DNA of 64,000 nucleotides from Longispora sp047121295 (lineage in GTDB: Bacteria > Actinomycetota > Actinomycetes > Mycobacteriales > Micromonosporaceae). The number at the start of each line of letters is the position of its first letter. Position 1 is the stretch's first letter. This document shows positions 48,932 through 56,560 of this stretch, piece after piece. The notes beneath the pieces were generated by a model. That model saw only the letters and a program-made list of their open reading frames with translations. It did no database searches and had not been told where the DNA came from. A program made the position numbers and the translations under genes. The DNA lies in assembly GCF_047121295.1 (NCBI RefSeq), contig NZ_CP139447.1, positions 1,302,001 through 1,366,000 of the forward strand, in the 5' to 3' direction.

Positions 48932-49204
48932 ATGCTTGAAGTCAACTACGCCGCCCTCGAGCACGCTCAGGGCCAGATGAAGACGCTGTCACACCAGATC
49001 GACGAGAAGCTGGACACCCTGCGTGCCGGCCTCCAGAAGATGCAGTGGGACGGCACCGACCGCGAGGCCTACAACGAGCACCAGCGCAAGTGGGACTCCG
49101 CGGTCACCGACCTCAACGGCGTGCTCGGCCAGATCGCGGCCGCCGTCGGTCTCGCCCGGGAGAACTACATCACCACCGAGGCCAACAACTCGAAGCTCTT
49201 CTAA
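48932..49204 (+). CDS. WXG100 family type VII secretion protein (second of pair)
   Basis: A 90-residue ESX subunit. The W-x-G turn is Trp39-Asp40-Gly41 (KMQWDGTDREAY). Near the C-terminus the secretion signal YxxxD/E is present as Tyr79-ITT-Glu83. This matches the subunit recognised by the EccC ATPase and identifies it as the signal-bearing partner. GGGAGG lies 8 nt before the ATG. A hairpin (49214-49238) follows its stop before the next gene. Confidence 0.93.
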   Translation: MLEVNYAALEHAQGQMKTLSHQIDEKLDTLRAGLQKMQWDGTDREAYNEHQRKWDSAVTDLNGVLGQIAAAVGLARENYITTEANNSKLF

Positions 49205-49213
49205 CACGGGCGT

Positions 49214-49238
49214 GGCCCCGGCCGGTACGGTCGGGGCC
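49214..49238 (+). other. Hairpin after the WXG100 pair
   Basis: GGCCCCG (49214-49220) and CGGGGCC (49232-49238), with further CCG/CGG pairing inside. It could protect the 3' end of the abundant WXG100 pair message or reduce read-through into the next gene. Confidence 0.35.
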
Positions 49239-49272
49239 GTCCGCGTGCGGGACATGAGAGGAGGAGACGCTC

Positions 49273-49743
49273 ATGGGCAGCAGCCTCGAGAGCAGGACCA
49301 GCGGCATCTCGGTCGACCTGTCGACCTTCGATGGCCTGATCAAGAAACTGGACGAGATCAACCGGTACGTCAAGGAGGACCTGCTCAAGCAGGCACTCAA
49401 CCGGATCAGTGATGCCGAGAAGGGCAGCGGCCCCGGTGGCGCCGGCGCCATGACCCCGGTGTTCGGCAGCACCGAGCAGGGCAAGGACATCAGCGGGAGG
49501 GTGTCCAGCGCCCGCACGGCCGCCGCGCAGGAGCTCGGCACGCTGCAACAGGAGATCGAGCGGCTCGTCTCGGTGACCAAGAAGATCCAAGAGGACTACA
49601 AGACCCTCGAGGAGAAGAACACCGCGGACGTCAAGAAGATCGAGGCGCTGTTCGAGGCCCCGATGCAGCCGGCGACGGGCCAGCCGCCGGCCTACAACCC
49701 GGCGAACCCGACCCAGCAGCCGCCGACGTACGGCAACGGATAG
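49273..49743 (+). CDS. Helical type VII secretion-associated protein
   Basis: A 156-residue protein that I do not recognise. Residues 15-115 are two long helices (STFDGLIKKLDEINRYVKED and ARTAAAQELGTLQQEIERL) with a loop of Gly/Pro (GPGGAGAMTP), similar to the helical hairpin of ESX substrates but without W-x-G. The tail (QPATGQPPAYNPANPTQQPP) is Pro/Gln-rich. GAGAGGAGG precedes the ATG at about 9 nt. It lies between the WXG100 pair and the AmcA-like gene, so it may be a dedicated partner or chaperone. That is inference. Confidence 0.7.
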   Translation: MGSSLESRTSGISVDLSTFDGLIKKLDEINRYVKEDLLKQALNRISDAEKGSGPGGAGAMTPVFGSTEQGKDISGRVSSARTAAAQELGTLQQEIERLVSVTKKIQEDYKTLEEKNTADVKKIEALFEAPMQPATGQPPAYNPANPTQQPPTYGNG

Positions 49744-49776
49744 CCCCGGACAACAGCGGTAGAGAGGCGAGAGCAG

Positions 49777-51222
49777 ATGGCAGGTGTGTGGGAAGATCAC
49801 GTCAATCAGATCTCGATTGACGGTCGGCCACGGGACGCACACAAGCTCTCCGAGGAGTGGCTGAACTTCAACACGGGCGTGTCGAGCGTGTGGCAGGCCC
49901 TGCTGGAGGTCTACAACCTCACGGAGAACGACAAGTACCGCCCGCTCACCGACGCCGAAGAGATCCAGATGATGAAGGGCCACCTGCATCTGCCCACGGG
50001 CAAGAAGTGGAGCGGAGCGGCGGCCGACGCGTACCGGGCCCATCTCGACAAGCTCGGCAAGGCGTTCCTGGATCTCAACGAGCGCGGTGGCGAGGTCCAG
50101 CGCGGCGTGGAGCGGTGCGCGGGCTACCTCGCCACGGCCGTCGCAGGCATCCCGATCCCGTTGTTCTACACCAAGGAGCTGCCGGGCGGCACCGGCGTCG
50201 ACGGCGCGTACGGCGACGCCAACGTCTTCGCCGTCAAGCTCTCCGACGACCGCACCAAGGGTCGCGAGTGGTACGGCGAGAAGGGCTTCCGGCAGCGGGC
50301 GATCGACGTCTACAAGGACCACTGGTACAGCCAGGAGGGTTCGGTCAAGGACGGCAAGTTCGACGCCGGCAACCGCCCCAAGGTCGGCTGGAACGACTCG
50401 TGGAACGACGGCTGGAACGGCAACATCGACAACGGCGAGGGCGCCAAGAAGATCGGCTGGTGGTGGGACGCCAACAACGGCACCTCCACCAACGCCGCGA
50501 GCAAGTTCGGCTCCGACATGGACGGCGAGGCCTCGAAGATGGTCCTCGGCGATCCGAAGGTGAAGTTCGACCACAAGGACTCCCGGGAGGTCGGCCCGGG
50601 CCCCGGTCCGGGCCCCGGCCCCGGCCCCGGCGGTCTGGGCGGCGGCCCCGGCGGTGGCAAGCCGGACATGCCGAAGCCGTGGGAGAACAAGCCCTGGGAC
50701 AACGGCGGCGGCACTGGCGACCCGAAGCCCTGGGAGAACAAGCCCTGGGACAACGGCGGCGGCACCGGCGACCCGAAGCCCTGGGACAACAAGCCCTGGG
50801 ACAACACCGGGGCCGGCGGCTGGGAGAACAAGCCGTGGGACAACAAGGACGGTAGCCTCGGCGGCCTCGCCGGCGGTGGCGGCGGCCCCTTCGGCGGCGG
50901 CGGCTACGACGGCGGCGGGTACGGCTCCACCGCTGGTGGTGGCGGCGGCTCCGTCCCCGGCCAGCTGGGCGCCGGCTCCGTCGGCTCTGGCAGTGGCCGG
51001 GCCCCGATGGGCTCGCTCACCGACCCGATGAAGTTCCTCACCGACACCACCCGGGGCGGTGCCGGCGCGGGCATGGGCGGCATGGGCATGATGGGCGGCA
51101 TGGGCGGCGGCGCGGGCATGGGTGCCGGTGGCGCCGAGGGCGCGGCCGAGACCTGGCTCCGTGAGGACGAGGACATCTGGGGCGGCAACGACGACGACGC
51201 GGCACCCGGGGTGCTGCGGTGA
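49777..51222 (+). CDS. amcA: AmcA-like WXG100-type protein with multiple W-[D/E]-N cyclophane-motif repeats
   Basis: A 481-residue secreted-type protein. Residues 1-120 form a helical WXG100-like head (Trp78-Ser79-Gly80). The middle (120-265) has three tryptophans in WNDSWNDGWNGN (205-216). A Gly/Pro hinge (about 272-290) leads to a repeat tail: KPW[E/D]N appears repeatedly at residues 300-356, giving eight W-x-N motifs. A Gly-rich segment and the acidic end ETWLREDEDIWGG follow. Three-residue cyclophane enzymes crosslink aromatic-x-N/D triplets, and a matching radical SAM gene lies 1.5 kb downstream. I recall the names AmcA/AmcB for such actinobacterial pairs; crosslinking and export are inferred. 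Confidence 0.8.
   Translation: MAGVWEDHVNQISIDGRPRDAHKLSEEWLNFNTGVSSVWQALLEVYNLTENDKYRPLTDAEEIQMMKGHLHLPTGKKWSGAAADAYRAHLDKLGKAFLDLNERGGEVQRGVERCAGYLATAVAGIPIPLFYTKELPGGTGVDGAYGDANVFAVKLSDDRTKGREWYGEKGFRQRAIDVYKDHWYSQEGSVKDGKFDAGNRPKVGWNDSWNDGWNGNIDNGEGAKKIGWWWDANNGTSTNAASKFGSDMDGEASKMVLGDPKVKFDHKDSREVGPGPGPGPGPGPGGLGGGPGGGKPDMPKPWENKPWDNGGGTGDPKPWENKPWDNGGGTGDPKPWDNKPWDNTGAGGWENKPWDNKDGSLGGLAGGGGGPFGGGGYDGGGYGSTAGGGGGSVPGQLGAGSVGSGSGRAPMGSLTDPMKFLTDTTRGGAGAGMGGMGMMGGMGGGAGMGAGGAEGAAETWLREDEDIWGGNDDDAAPGVLR
50674..50844 (+). repeat. 51-nt coding repeat of the cyclophane tail
   Basis: Unit KPWENKPWDNGGGTGDP (17 codons) at 50674-50724 and 50725-50775, then a diverged unit to 50818 and a last WENKPWDN to 50844. 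The unit is nearly identical at DNA level, with only synonymous and D/E changes, pointing to recent in-frame tandem duplication. Confidence 0.85.
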
Positions 51223-52676
51223 CGTCCCGTCGTCTCCTGTTCACCGTGGTGGCCGCAGTCGCGGCCACCACGGTGGCCTTTCCGTCTCCGGCCTCGGCCG
51301 CACCCGGCCTGCGCGGCGAACAGTGGTATCTGGACGCGTTGAAGATCACCGCGCTCCACGACCAGGGCATCAACGGGCAGGGCGTCACGGTCGCCGTCAT
51401 CGACACGGGCGTGGACGCCGGGCACCCGTTGCTCGCCGGCCAGGTCCTCCCGGGGCTCGAGGTCCAGGGCGGCGGCAACGGCCAGCAGGACATCGACGGC
51501 CACGGCACGCACATGGCGGGCATCATCGCGGCCAAGGGCGGTCCCGGCCCCAACGACATCCTCGGCGTCGCGCCCGGGGCGAAGATCCTCCCGGTCAAGA
51601 TCCGCGATGACGAGAAGTTCCTCAGCCAGGCGCTGGGCGGCGGGATCCGCCAGGCCGTGGACCGGGGAGCCAAGGTCATCAACATCTCGCTGGGCAACTG
51701 GTCCACGCCGCCGTCGGAGCTGACCAGCGCGGTGCAGTACGCGACGAGCAAGGACGTCATCGTCGTCGCGGCGGCGGGAAACCGGGAGGCCGGCGGCTCC
51801 GATATCGGCTCGCCCGCCCGGATCCCCGGCGTCATCGCCGTCACCGGGCTGGACAAGCAGGGCGCGTTCTACTCGGGCTCCGTGCAGGGCCCCGAGGCCG
51901 TGCTGTCCGCGCCCGCCGAGCGGATCACCGGGATCGACACGCGGACGCCCCCCAACACCGGTTACTCCACGGCGGACGGCACGAGCGACGCCTCGGCGAT
52001 CGTCGCCGGGGTCGTGGCGCTGGTCCGGCAGAAGTTCCCGCAGGCCAACGCGGCCAGCGTCATCAACCGGCTGCTGGTCACGGCGGAGGACGTGGGCCCG
52101 AAGGGCCGCGACCCGCAGTACGGCTTCGGTCGGGTCTTCCCGAACCGCGCGTTCAGCACCCAGGTACCGGACGTGACCACCAACCCGCTGCTCGCCGGGG
52201 CCTCCCCGGGCGGGTCCGGCGGGAGTCCGGCCGCGACCGGCAAACCGGGCGCCACGGGCACGCCGGTGGCAGGCGGCGCTTCGGAGTCCGACGACGACGC
52301 CACCAAGCCGTTCCGGGTGCTGGTCGGCGGCATCGCCTGCCTGTTGATCGTGGCGGTCATCGTCCTGATCGTCGTGCTCGTGCTGCGCAGGGGCCGACGG
52401 AAGAAGGCCGCCGCGGGGCCGCCGTTCGGCGCGCCGCCGGGGAGTGGGCCGCCGTGGCCGTCCGCCGGGTCGACGCCGCCGGGTGTCGGGCCGCAGCAGG
52501 GCGGGTTCGGCGCACCACCCGGCGCGGGGCCCTCGTTCGGGGACGCCACCGGGCCCCAGCCCGGACCGCCCGCAGGCCCGGGAAGCTTCGGCGGGCCGCC
52601 GCCCGCGGGGTCCGGTGAGCCGCACACCGACACCGGTTGGCCGCCCCCGCCGACGGGCCCGTCCGGACCGCGCTGA
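51219..52676 (+). CDS. mycP: Type VII secretion mycosin (MycP) subtilisin-like protease
   Basis: Membrane-anchored serine protease of ESX systems, 485 residues. A signal peptide (FTVVAAVAATTVAFPSPASA) precedes the S8 catalytic domain: Asp62 in VIDTGVD, His95 in GHGTH, Asn188 in AAAGN and Ser256 in DGTSDASA (usual GTSxA). A linker follows, then a membrane helix (LVGGIACLLIVAVIVLIV, about 345-370) and a cytoplasmic Pro/Gly tail. The GTG start overlaps the upstream gene by 4 bases (GTGA), so it is coupled to the AmcA-like protein, a candidate substrate. No EccB-E channel genes are visible. Confidence 0.93.
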   Translation: MTSRRLLFTVVAAVAATTVAFPSPASAAPGLRGEQWYLDALKITALHDQGINGQGVTVAVIDTGVDAGHPLLAGQVLPGLEVQGGGNGQQDIDGHGTHMAGIIAAKGGPGPNDILGVAPGAKILPVKIRDDEKFLSQALGGGIRQAVDRGAKVINISLGNWSTPPSELTSAVQYATSKDVIVVAAAGNREAGGSDIGSPARIPGVIAVTGLDKQGAFYSGSVQGPEAVLSAPAERITGIDTRTPPNTGYSTADGTSDASAIVAGVVALVRQKFPQANAASVINRLLVTAEDVGPKGRDPQYGFGRVFPNRAFSTQVPDVTTNPLLAGASPGGSGGSPAATGKPGATGTPVAGGASESDDDATKPFRVLVGGIACLLIVAVIVLIVVLVLRRGRRKKAAAGPPFGAPPGSGPPWPSAGSTPPGVGPQQGGFGAPPGAGPSFGDATGPQPGPPAGPGSFGGPPPAGSGEPHTDTGWPPPPTGPSGPR

Positions 52677-52680
52677 CGCC

Positions 52681-53763
52681 ATGGACGCCATCGCACCGCA
52701 GGTCATCCGGCCGCCCGCCGTGGTCCTGCAGCCCACTACGCTGTGCAATCTCGACTGCACCTACTGTTACCTGCCGTTCCGGCGGCTGAACAACACCATG
52801 TCGACGGACGTCCTCGACGCCGTCGCGGCCGGGGTGGCCGACTGGGCCGGGCACGGGCCGGTCGAGATCGTCTGGCACGGCGGCGAGCCGATGCTGGTCG
52901 GCGCGGCCGGGCTGGACGCCATGATGGCCCGGTTCGACGGGCTCGACGTCCGACACAGCATCCAGACCAACGGCGTGCTGGTCGACGACGAGTGGTGCGA
53001 GCTGTTCACCCGGCGGTCGGTGCACGTCGGGGTCAGCGTGGACGGGCCGGAGGAGTTCAACCGGTACCGGCTGAACCTCGCCGGCCGGCCGTCCTGGGCC
53101 CAGACGATGCGCGGGATCGCCAAGCTGCGCGAGCGGGGGGTGCCGTTCAGCGCGATCGCGGTCGTGTCGCACCCGTTCCCGGCCGTCGCGCAGGAGTTCT
53201 ACGACTTCTTCGCCCAGCTCGGCTGCACCTCGGTGGGCGTCAACATCGAGGAGCAGGAGGGCGTCAACACCCGGCACACCGGGCGGTCCACGGCCCGGAT
53301 GGCGGACTTCTGGGCGGCGCTGACCACGGCCTGGCGGGCCAACCCGGTGATCGGGGTCCGCGAGATCGGCTACGTGCTCGACCACCTGGCCCGCGACCGG
53401 GCCCCGGGCGGGCGCGGCATCTGGGTGGATCCGCTGCCGACGATCGGCTGGGACGGCTCGGTGACCCTGTTGTCTCCGGAGATGGCCGGGTTTGACTCGC
53501 CTGAGTACGGTGACTTCGCCTGCGGGAACGTGCTGGAGACCCCGCTGCCCGCCCTGGTCGACGCGGGGCTGCGGGAGCGGTGGCCGACGGAGTTCCTGAC
53601 CGGCGTCGCACGTTGCCGGGAGATCTGCACGTACTTCGACTTCTGCGGCGGCGGGCACCCGGGCAACAAGTTCTTCGAGCACGGTCGGTTCGACGTGACC
53701 GAGACGGACTACTGCCGCAATAGCAAGATGGCACTGATGCTCGGCGTCCGGCGAACCGGCTGA
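52681..53763 (+). CDS. amcB: AmcB-like radical SAM/SPASM cyclophane-forming maturase
   Basis: Radical SAM enzyme of 360 residues. The [4Fe-4S] cluster cysteines are Cys22, Cys26 and Cys29 in CNLDCTYC; WHGGEP is the SAM-binding GGE-type motif. The C-terminal SPASM region has Cys312 and Cys316, Cys322 in DFCGGG, and Cys345 in TDYCR. The CGGG-x-NK-EHG-FDVTET-YC ending is the pattern I know from GrrM/FxsB-type peptide maturases that form aromatic cyclophanes. It starts 4 nt after mycP and is the last gene of the unit. The WxN-repeat protein is the obvious substrate. Confidence 0.88.
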   Translation: MDAIAPQVIRPPAVVLQPTTLCNLDCTYCYLPFRRLNNTMSTDVLDAVAAGVADWAGHGPVEIVWHGGEPMLVGAAGLDAMMARFDGLDVRHSIQTNGVLVDDEWCELFTRRSVHVGVSVDGPEEFNRYRLNLAGRPSWAQTMRGIAKLRERGVPFSAIAVVSHPFPAVAQEFYDFFAQLGCTSVGVNIEEQEGVNTRHTGRSTARMADFWAALTTAWRANPVIGVREIGYVLDHLARDRAPGGRGIWVDPLPTIGWDGSVTLLSPEMAGFDSPEYGDFACGNVLETPLPALVDAGLRERWPTEFLTGVARCREICTYFDFCGGGHPGNKFFEHGRFDVTETDYCRNSKMALMLGVRRTG

Positions 53764-53853
53764 CCGAGACTGGGTGGTCCAAGACGTCCGCCCGGAATAC
53801 CGAAACTGGTACGCGCCCGGCGGCTGTCGGGCGGAACGCAACAGGGAGCGCGG

Positions 53854-54267
53854 ATGGACTCGTCAAGGCTCGGCAAGTTCGCGGGGATGGACCTGGGCGC
53901 GATGATGCGACAGGCCCAGGAGGCGCAGGTCAGGGTACAGGAGGTGCAGGAGGCCCGGGCTGAGCTGCGGGTCACCGGTGCGAGCCCGGACGGGCTGATC
54001 GAGGTGACTGTGGACGGCACCGGCCGGGCCGTCGACATCCAGATCAACGCGCGGGCGATGCGGGGGGACTCGTTCAGCATCGCCGACGGAGTGCTGGCGG
54101 CCTTCACGAAGGCGTACCAGGAGTTCGACGAGGTCAATGATCGGATGATGGGCGAGGCGATGGGCGACGCCGACATCTTCCAGAAGCTGAAGTCCGGGGA
54201 GATGGACGGCTACGAGTATCTCAAGAGTTTCGGGTTGGACATGCCCGAGATGCGGGGCCGGGCTTAG
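53854..54267 (+). CDS. YbaB/EbfC family protein
   Basis: A 137-residue protein with the YbaB/EbfC fold: helical N-terminus (MMRQAQEAQVRVQEVQEARA), beta core LIEVTVDGTGRAVDIQINARA and a helical C-terminus (DGVLAAFTKAYQEFDEV). YbaB proteins bind DNA as dimers, but in ESX loci of actinomycetes this fold is also common beside WXG100 genes, perhaps as a chaperone. The tail SGEMDGYEYLKSFGLDMPEMRG is extra. CAGGGAGCG precedes the ATG. It heads the second module (53854-55858). Confidence 0.85.
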   Translation: MDSSRLGKFAGMDLGAMMRQAQEAQVRVQEVQEARAELRVTGASPDGLIEVTVDGTGRAVDIQINARAMRGDSFSIADGVLAAFTKAYQEFDEVNDRMMGEAMGDADIFQKLKSGEMDGYEYLKSFGLDMPEMRGRA

Positions 54268-54296
54268 GCCCGCAGGACCTACGGGAGGGAGTGGAA

Positions 54297-54605
54297 ATGG
54301 CAGATTCAACGGTGGACGTGGCCGGCATCAAGGCTGCGGCGGCGGCGCTGATCGGCGACGACGGTGCGATCAATTTCCTGAAACACGGAAAGAAGGAGCT
54401 GGAGGACGCCAGGCTCGGTTCGATGTCGCTCTCGCTGTTCGGCCTTTGGGCCGGGGCCGTCGACGCCCACAACGCCGCGGTCGACGCGCACATCGAGAAC
54501 CTGAAGGGCGGGATCGAGAAGCTGGAGGAAGTCGCCGGCAAGCTCAACCTCGTCGCCAACAACTGGAACAAGTCCGACCAGCCCTGGGTAGTGAAGGAGT
54601 CCTGA
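54297..54605 (+). CDS. Small helical WXG100-related protein
   Basis: A 102-residue mostly helical protein (GIKAAAAALIGDDGAIN; HNAAVDAHIENLKGGIEKLE) of ESX-substrate size without a clear W-x-G. A Trp appears in FGLWAGAVDAHNAA at about the expected turn position, with W-A-G matching the turn pattern loosely. It ends NNWNKSDQPWVVKES. GGGAGGGA precedes the ATG by 6 nt. Its stop overlaps the next start (TGATG), so it is coupled to the membrane protein that follows, a likely partner. Confidence 0.7.
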   Translation: MADSTVDVAGIKAAAAALIGDDGAINFLKHGKKELEDARLGSMSLSLFGLWAGAVDAHNAAVDAHIENLKGGIEKLEEVAGKLNLVANNWNKSDQPWVVKES

Positions 54606-55405
54606 TGACCGAGCCTGTCAGCGCGAGCACTCTGCTGATCGCGAACTCCTCCGGCACCGTGGTCTCCGAGGTCTCCGTCGCGGCCGAGGTCGTTAGCACC
54701 GTGGCGGCCGATGTTGCGGCCGTGAGTGGTCTCGCCGCCATCTCCCGCTTCCAGTGGTATTTCATCGGGGGCAGCCTCGCGGTCATCGCGGGGATGATCG
54801 CGCTGGAGTGTTACGACGACGAGAAGGCGTTGAACGCCAAGCGACACTGGTTGGCCGCAGCGGCCTACATGGGTTTGGATGACCATGGCTCGGCGATCCA
54901 GGAGCTGAACAACTGGCAGGGCGCGAGCCTGCCGCCCGAGGTGTGGAACGCGAAGGACCGCGCGGACTTCGACATGTACTTCCGTTCGTTCAAGAACGAG
55001 CTGGCGGCACTGAAGAATGCGTTCGACATCAACGCCGCCGAGATCGAGCGGGTGCGCGGGATCCTGGTAGACGCGGTCAACAGCCTGGTCAGCGCCATCA
55101 TCCCGATCCTGGTGATCGTGATCGGGAGCATCGCGCTCCAGGCGTTCTTCCCGACTACCGCAATCGCCGCTTCGATCGGGATAGGCGCGACGATCACGGT
55201 CATCGGCATTCTGGCGTTCTCGATTCCCGACCTGATCAACGCCATCTCGACGGTCACCACGTCGGTGACGAACAACAGCCTGTCGCACGGGTTCAAGAAG
55301 GACTCGCCGGCCGGTAACAAGAACCCGGACGCGCCGGACACTGGGCTGAAGGACATCGAGATCACCTGGACGAAGCACGATGACGCCTACTACAAGGCGA
55401 AGTAA
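54605..55405 (+). CDS. Membrane-spanning effector-like protein of the type VII module
   Basis: A 266-residue protein that I do not recognise. There are hydrophobic segments at about 52-67 (YFIGGSLAVIAGMIAL), 165-182 (SAIIPILVIVIGSIAL) and 187-216 (TTAIAASIGIGATITVIGIL). Between the first two is a helical, charged part (WLAAAAYMGLDDHGSAIQEL). By position it is the counterpart of the 61367 toxin protein (same order: YbaB-like, helical, TM protein, small partner), but it has no recognisable toxin domain. It could be an effector with a membrane-acting body or an export partner. Start ATG 54605 is coupled to the upstream gene. Confidence 0.65.
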   Translation: MTEPVSASTLLIANSSGTVVSEVSVAAEVVSTVAADVAAVSGLAAISRFQWYFIGGSLAVIAGMIALECYDDEKALNAKRHWLAAAAYMGLDDHGSAIQELNNWQGASLPPEVWNAKDRADFDMYFRSFKNELAALKNAFDINAAEIERVRGILVDAVNSLVSAIIPILVIVIGSIALQAFFPTTAIAASIGIGATITVIGILAFSIPDLINAISTVTTSVTNNSLSHGFKKDSPAGNKNPDAPDTGLKDIEITWTKHDDAYYKAK

Positions 55406-55414
55406 GCTCTGCGG

Positions 55415-55858
55415 ATGATCCGTAACTGGGAAGGTTGGCTGCTCCTGGTCGTTCTGACCGGGTTCATTGCGAACCTGATCGCGTTTCTCTTGTTAGGTTC
55501 GCTGGCCTCGATCGCGAAGGCGCAGCGGACGCCTGCCGGCCAGGCCAGCCACGCGGCGATCGACCGGGCTGGCCGGCAGTTCTGGCGCGGTGCGGCCTGG
55601 GCGACCGTCGCCATGCTGGTTTGGATAGCGAGCCTGGCGACCGGCGGTCGGGATGTCCGGTTCTGGGCCGAGGTCGGGCCGTGGCTGCCCGCCGTGGCGG
55701 TCCTCGGCTTCGTGTTCGCCCTGGTGTTGGACGTCCGGGCCATCCGGCGGGCCCGCGCCGCCGCCGGATCCCAGGCGGTCGGTGGTCCGGATCGGCGGAC
55801 CTCCGACCGGCCGCGTGGATCGTACTTCGACGGGCTTAGGAAGGACGACGGGTCCTAG
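55415..55858 (+). CDS. Small membrane protein
   Basis: A 147-residue protein with about three to four membrane helices: WLLLVVLTGFIANLIAFLLL, AAWATVAMLVWIASLA and LPAVAVLGFVFALVLDV. Short charged loops and a basic cytoplasmic tail (RRARAAAG...RTSDRPRG) follow. Unrecognised. It sits at the place where the other module carries its immunity-like gene, so it may protect against or assist the membrane protein upstream. Start ATG 55415, 9 nt after the upstream stop. Confidence 0.65.
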   Translation: MIRNWEGWLLLVVLTGFIANLIAFLLLGSLASIAKAQRTPAGQASHAAIDRAGRQFWRGAAWATVAMLVWIASLATGGRDVRFWAEVGPWLPAVAVLGFVFALVLDVRAIRRARAAAGSQAVGGPDRRTSDRPRGSYFDGLRKDDGS

Positions 55859-55917
55859 GCCCCGGGTCGGCCAGCCCCTGTCGTTAACACACTCAAAACA
55901 ATGTGGACGATACCGGG

Positions 55918-56445
55918 ATGAATCTCTCGCCTCGCAGGGGTGCCCTGCGAGACCAGGGCACCTGGCTGCCGCTCGTTCTCACCCTCGTCGGCGCCGTGGC
56001 CTGCTGGCTGTGCGCGCACATCGCGGGGGTGTTCGCCACCGGTCCGGTGGCGGACAACCTCGGCGTCGTGGCGACCGTGGTCGCCGTTCTCTGCGCGATC
56101 GTCGCCGTGGTCGGCGGGCTCGTCGCGCTGTTCTTCGCCGGCTCCGTCGCGCTGTGGCTGGCGGGCCGCACCGAGATGGACAACCTCGGCGTCGTGCTCC
56201 GGTCGCCGGCCGGGACGGTCCGGGTGCCCTGGGCGGACGTCGCCGAGCTGGCCGTGCGCCCGGGGCCGGGTGGCGGTTTCACCGTCCTGATGCGCTGCGA
56301 GCCCCCGGTGTCCGGTGTGCGGGTGCTGACCGTGACCGGGCTCCGGACGTTCCAGGCGGCCGCCGTGGTCGGTGCTGGCGTGGGGGACGCGGGCGAGGTG
56401 GCCGGGTTCGCCCGCTCGAACGGTGTGCGGGTCGACCGGGGATAG
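55918..56445 (+). CDS. Hypothetical membrane protein
   Basis: A 175-residue protein with two membrane helices (PLVLTLVGAVACWLCAHIAG and ATVVAVLCAIVAVVGGLVAL). A cytoplasmic beta-rich domain follows (EMDNLGVVLRSPAGTVRVPW onward) resembling a PH-like or DUF-type membrane-anchored domain. Function unknown. The start is uncertain: ATG 55918 or the in-frame GTG 55903, neither with a good ribosome site. It follows the T7SS-associated module and precedes the amt promoter. Confidence 0.6.
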   Translation: MNLSPRRGALRDQGTWLPLVLTLVGAVACWLCAHIAGVFATGPVADNLGVVATVVAVLCAIVAVVGGLVALFFAGSVALWLAGRTEMDNLGVVLRSPAGTVRVPWADVAELAVRPGPGGGFTVLMRCEPPVSGVRVLTVTGLRTFQAAAVVGAGVGDAGEVAGFARSNGVRVDRG

Positions 56446-56560
56446 GAGACTTCGCCGACACGGCCAAGGCCACGGCCAACGGCCACGACCCCGGCCAAGG
56501 TCCGGGATCCGCCCGTGCGCGGCCCGGTTCGGGGCCGGTCAGGGCTGGTTTCCACCCCGG

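Noticed and set aside
50674..50844. CRISPR-like array
   Set aside because: The repeats are in frame, directly adjacent and encode KPWxN units; there are no unique spacers.
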